This document shows positions 59,966 to 64,000 of a DNA stretch of 64,000 bases, piece after piece (within the stretch, counting starts at the first letter, position 1; each line of letters opens with the position of its first letter). The notes under the pieces are model-generated. The model did no database searches, was not told where the DNA came from, and saw only the letters and a list, made by a program, of their open reading frames with translations. The position numbers and the translations under genes are program-made. This stretch comes from Mesorhizobium sp. 113-3-3 (GTDB lineage: Bacteria > Pseudomonadota > Alphaproteobacteria > Rhizobiales > Rhizobiaceae). The DNA is taken from NCBI RefSeq assembly GCF_016756495.1, contig NZ_AP023243.1, positions 806,001 through 870,000 of the forward strand, in the 5' to 3' direction.

Positions 59966-61336
59966 ATGATCCGATTGGCCGGACTGGTGCTTCCAGCACT
60001 CTTTCTCATGACAAGCGCGGCATTCGCCCAGCAGGCCGATCAGCCCGTCCTGAAGGGTGCGGCCGCCTTCGGCGACTGGCGCGCCGACAGGCCGGGCGTG
60101 CGCCGCCTGATCAAACCGGAAGACCTGCCAAAACCCTACGTCACCAAGTCGGCCTCGAACAGCGCCGGGCTTGCCGACATGCCGGCGGGCGCGAAGCCGC
60201 AATTGCCGCCGGGTTTTTCGGCCGAGCTGATCGCGTCCGGCATCGACAATCCGCGCGCCGTGCGCGTCGCGCCCAATGGCGACCTGTTCGTCGCCGACAG
60301 CGAGGCCAACCAAGTCCGCGTCTATCGCCTGGCCAAGGACAGCGCCAGGCCCGCCGAGGACGGCATTTTCGCCGGCAATCTCAATCAGCCCTATGGCATC
60401 GCCTTCTATCCGCCGGGCGATGACCCGCAATGGGTCTATGTCGCCAACAGCGACAGCATCGTGCGCTTCGCCTATCAGAAGGGCGAACTGAAGGCATCCG
60501 GCGAACCGGAAATCATCGTCGCCAACATTCCCGCGAACCATCACTGGACCCGCGACATCGCCTTTTCGCCTGACGGCAAGACGCTCTATCTGTCGGTCGG
60601 TTCGGGCTCGAATGTCGCCGAGGACATGGGCAAGGCGCCGGAGGGCGGCCTCGACGCCTGGGTGACATCGAAGCCACTCGGCGCGACCTGGGGCTCCGAA
60701 GAGGGGCGCGCCGACGTGCAGGCCTTCGATCCGGACGGCAAGAACGGCCGCATCGTCGCCACCGGCTTGCGCAATTGTTCCGGCATGACCATCCAGCCGG
60801 CGACGGGCGCGCTGTGGTGCGTTGTCAACGAGCGCGACGCGCTGGGCGACAATGTGCCGTTCGAATACGCCACGTCGGTCAAGGACGGCGCGTACTACGG
60901 CTGGCCCTGGTACTATATCGGCAACCACGAGGATCCCCGCCACAAGGGCGCGCGCCCCGACCTCGCCGGCAAGGCGACCATTCCCGACGTGCTGATGCAG
61001 GCGCATTCGGCGCCGCTCAACATCGCCTTCTACGACCGCAAGGACCTGCCCGCCGACAGCGGTTTTCCCAAGGAATACCGGGGCGATGCGTTTGTCGCCC
61101 TGCACGGTTCGTGGAATCGCGGCAACAGGACCGGCTACAAAATCGTCCGCCTGCTGTTCAAGGACGGCAAGCCGACCGGCGAATACGAGGACTTCATGAC
61201 CGGCTTCGTCGTTTCCAACGGCGAGGTCTGGGGCCGACCGGTGGGGGTGGCCGTAGCCCATGACGGCGCGCTGATCGTGACCGAGGACGGCAACGGCACG
61301 ATCTGGCGCGTGACCTATGATGGCGGGCGTTCCTGA
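59966..61336 (+). CDS. PQQ-dependent sugar dehydrogenase family (sorbosone dehydrogenase-like)
   Basis: A 456-residue periplasmic protein. MIRLAGLVLPALFLMTSAAF ending AQ is a signal peptide. The rest is a six-bladed propeller with the GDH-like segments ADSEANQVRVYRLAKDS, HHWTRDIAFSPDGKTLYLSV and GLRNCSGMTIQPATGALWCV, and WGRPVGVAVAHDGALIVTED at the end. These are typical of the L-sorbosone/soluble glucose dehydrogenase group, which uses PQQ, though activity is not assured. ATG 59966 with GGAGG upstream is preferred over 59954. Confidence 0.87.
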   Translation: MIRLAGLVLPALFLMTSAAFAQQADQPVLKGAAAFGDWRADRPGVRRLIKPEDLPKPYVTKSASNSAGLADMPAGAKPQLPPGFSAELIASGIDNPRAVRVAPNGDLFVADSEANQVRVYRLAKDSARPAEDGIFAGNLNQPYGIAFYPPGDDPQWVYVANSDSIVRFAYQKGELKASGEPEIIVANIPANHHWTRDIAFSPDGKTLYLSVGSGSNVAEDMGKAPEGGLDAWVTSKPLGATWGSEEGRADVQAFDPDGKNGRIVATGLRNCSGMTIQPATGALWCVVNERDALGDNVPFEYATSVKDGAYYGWPWYYIGNHEDPRHKGARPDLAGKATIPDVLMQAHSAPLNIAFYDRKDLPADSGFPKEYRGDAFVALHGSWNRGNRTGYKIVRLLFKDGKPTGEYEDFMTGFVVSNGEVWGRPVGVAVAHDGALIVTEDGNGTIWRVTYDGGRS

Positions 61337-61358
61337 GGGACATTACTCGGCAGCGCAG

Positions 61359-61501
61359 ACCCCCTCACCCGGATTGCCGAAACCGAATTGCAGGGGCAAT
61401 TCGGGGCAATCCGACCTCTCCCCGGTGGGGAGAGGAGCCTGCGAGCGCCGTCGCTTTCCTCTTCTTCCCCACGTGGCCGCGAAGCGGCCGGATGAGGGGG
61501 C
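61359..61501. repeat. Family B intergenic palindromic element
   Basis: The left end CCCCCTCACCCGGATTGCCG and the right end AAGCGGCCGGATGAGGGGG match the element at 52811-52960, and the inner CCGACCTCTCCCCGGTGGGG is also shared. It lies after the sugar dehydrogenase gene; the remaining 100 bases up to the LysE gene hold no feature that I recognise. Confidence 0.7.
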
Positions 61502-61608
61502 TTCACAAGGCGAAGACCGGGCTGTCTGGTGCAATCAAATCCAATCCCCAGGAAATTCAATTCTATTTGGATGTATGCGATAAAGCCCGCTGATCTGGGA
61601 CGCTATCC

Positions 61609-62226
61609 ATGACCCTCACCGGCTTCCTCGCCTACAGTGCCGCCCTCGGCATCGCCGCCGCGATTCCCGGCCCTGGCGTCACCGCGCTTGTCGCGCGGGC
61701 GCTGGGCTCGGGCTTTCGCTCGTCGCTGGCCATGTCCTTTGGCCTGATGCTGGGCGACCTCACCTATCTGACCGCCGTGGTGCTCGGCCTCGCCTTCGTC
61801 GCGCAGACCTTCGGCATGGTGTTCCTGGCGATCAAATGGGCCGGCGTCGCCTATCTGGCATTTCTGGGCTGGCGCTTCTGGACCGCGGGCATCACGCCCG
61901 AAACGGTCGAGGCGAAAAAGGGCAAGGGCGGACTGATTTCGAGCTTCATAGCCGGCCTAACCGTCACGCTCGGGAATCCGAAGACGATGATCTTCTACCT
62001 TGCCATCACACCGACTATCGTCGACCTGAAGACCATTGCGCTGGCCGACTACGGCATTCTCGCCGCGCTGACGGTGGTCGTGCTGTTCGTCGTGCTGGTT
62101 CCCTACCTGGCGCTCGCCGCCAAGGCGCGCTGGTTCCTGAAATCGCCGCGCGCGCTGAAGCTGCTGAACCGCACCGCCGCCGGCTTCATGGTTGGCGCGG
62201 CAGCGGCGATCGCGGCCCGTCAGTAG
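61609..62226 (+). CDS. LysE/RhtB family amino acid exporter
   Basis: A 205-residue inner-membrane protein with six helices. FLAYSAALGIAAAIPGPGVT near the start contains the LysE family PGPG motif, and GFRSSLAMSFGLMLGDLTYL and FIAGLTVTLGNPKTMIFYLA are further landmarks. It should export an amino acid or related solute; the substrate is not predictable. It precedes cysK by about 180 bases, and export of cysteine or its precursor is conceivable but unproven. Confidence 0.9.
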   Translation: MTLTGFLAYSAALGIAAAIPGPGVTALVARALGSGFRSSLAMSFGLMLGDLTYLTAVVLGLAFVAQTFGMVFLAIKWAGVAYLAFLGWRFWTAGITPETVEAKKGKGGLISSFIAGLTVTLGNPKTMIFYLAITPTIVDLKTIALADYGILAALTVVVLFVVLVPYLALAAKARWFLKSPRALKLLNRTAAGFMVGAAAAIAARQ

Positions 62227-62406
62227 CCCACTTCCAGCCAAAACATTCCGGGGCGAGGCTTCCCCGCGAAATGCTTTTCCGGGACACGGGCGTTTTAGAC
62301 AAGAGGCCCACTCGGATATTTCCGGCCGACAGCTTATGTTGCGCGGCTGAAAGCCCTATCTTGCCGGCTGCAATGCCACTTGCCTGAAATCCTGGGAGCG
62401 AAACCA

Positions 62407-63387
<981 letters not shown>

Positions 63388-63523
63388 GCCACCGCCTCTT
63401 CGACGGACCGCCGCGCTGGCCCGCAGAAAAATCCTTCCGTGGCGCCTGCCTCCGGCTTGAGCCGAACCCTGCTTCCGGTTCATATCGCCTCGGCCCGCTT
63501 TGCACGGGCCGGGGGAGGATTTC

Positions 63524-64000
63524 ATGTACAAGCTCTATACCCGTCCGGGCAGCGGCGGCTTTGTCGTCGAGGCGGCGCTGGCACTGGCCAACGCACCGTT
63601 CGAGCAGATCGACGTGCCGAAATCCGACAGACCCGGTCCGGCCTTCCTCGACATCAGCCCGCTGAACCAGGTGCCGGTGCTGACCTTGCCGGACGGACGC
63701 TCGATGACCGAATCGGCGGCGATCTGCATCCTGATCGCCGAGCGCCATCCGGAGGCCTGCCTGGCGCCGGCGGTCGGCGCACCGGCCCGCGCCGATTTCC
63801 TGCGCTGGATGGCGTTCATGTCGTCTGTGCTCTACCCAGCGGTGCTGCGGTTTTACTACGCCCATCGCTACACGGCCGACGCCGAGGGCACGAAAGCCGT
63901 CAAGCAGGCGGCCATCGCCGAGATGGACCGCGGTTTCGCCGTGCTCGATGCCGCTCTGAAGGGACGTGACTGGCTGGTTGGTGACCAGATGTCGCTGGCC
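63524..64000 (+). CDS. Glutathione S-transferase family protein (partial, runs off the end)
   Basis: The first 159 residues are present and the gene continues beyond the window. YKLYTRPGSGGFVVEAALAL starts the thioredoxin-like domain, and SPLNQVPVLTLPDGRSMTES with ICILIAERHP holds the glutathione-binding cis-Pro and Glu-Ser. The helical domain follows (ARADFLRWMAFMSSVLYPAV). A strong GGGGGAGG lies just upstream of ATG 63524. It stands about 136 bases after cysK, and its substrate is unknown. Confidence 0.88.
   Translation, partial: MYKLYTRPGSGGFVVEAALALANAPFEQIDVPKSDRPGPAFLDISPLNQVPVLTLPDGRSMTESAAICILIAERHPEACLAPAVGAPARADFLRWMAFMSSVLYPAVLRFYYAHRYTADAEGTKAVKQAAIAEMDRGFAVLDAALKGRDWLVGDQMSLA

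Overview
The window looks like chromosomal DNA of an alphaproteobacterium of the order Rhizobiales, most probably a Mesorhizobium or close relative. This rests on high G+C, on the gene neighbourhoods dnaJ-pmtA-pyrF, rph/hrcA and rdgB-hemW, on a rhizobial-type PmtA, and on dense intergenic palindromic repeats of the kind common in Mesorhizobium. I ran no database search; species and family names come from reading the translated proteins.

Layout. 1-2.6 kb: 3' end of a probable dnaJ, pmtA, an FMN reductase, pyrF and a DUF1330 gene. 2.6-8.5 kb: a GntR regulator divergent from a cupin gene, an ATP-grasp ligase-like gene, and a four-gene overlapping operon for galactose/galactonate breakdown (SDR dehydrogenase, dgoK, KDPGal aldolase, SMP-30 lactonase). 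8.6-14.5 kb: a GGDEF/EAL protein, then a sugar-transfer neighbourhood (GT-C-like membrane protein, SAM methyltransferase, GtrA, GT2). 14.7-22.9 kb: gshB and comM/yifB, separated by a 5.2-kb cassette. 22.9-30.2 kb: TetR with a membrane protein, malate synthase G, a hydantoinase-type protein, a DUF559 remnant and a CDGSH protein. 30.3-38.1 kb: two paralogous small secreted Cys-rich proteins around a DUF1127 gene and a winged-helix/TPR regulator, then a cysK-like/decarboxylase operon divergent from a SARP-type regulator. 38.1-42.6 kb: small membrane proteins, cytochrome b561, and a UBP zinc finger paired with a cNMP-binding/thioredoxin-reductase-like protein. 42.8-64 kb: tRNA-Leu(CAG) and mostly housekeeping genes (gpmA, dapB, an MsbA-type ABC exporter, glk, mepA, queG, uppP, yraN, rsmI, hemW, rdgB, rph, hrcA, cysK), ending inside a GST gene.

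The most interesting system is the cassette at about 15.8-21.1 kb. It holds an 88-residue Cys-free candidate precursor peptide, a 499-residue protein of unknown function, a B12-binding radical SAM enzyme with a CX7CX2C cluster motif like the RiPP maturation radical SAM protein 1 family, and an overlapping JmjC/cupin-type Fe(II)/2-oxoglutarate oxygenase. It follows an AT-rich upstream region with a palindromic candidate operator. I read it as a RiPP-type peptide modification pathway in which C-methylation or another radical step may combine with hydroxylation. No protease or exporter gene lies beside it.

At least three families of intergenic palindromic repeats recur through the window. In places they form gene ends, for example the C-terminal tail of the thioredoxin-reductase-like protein.
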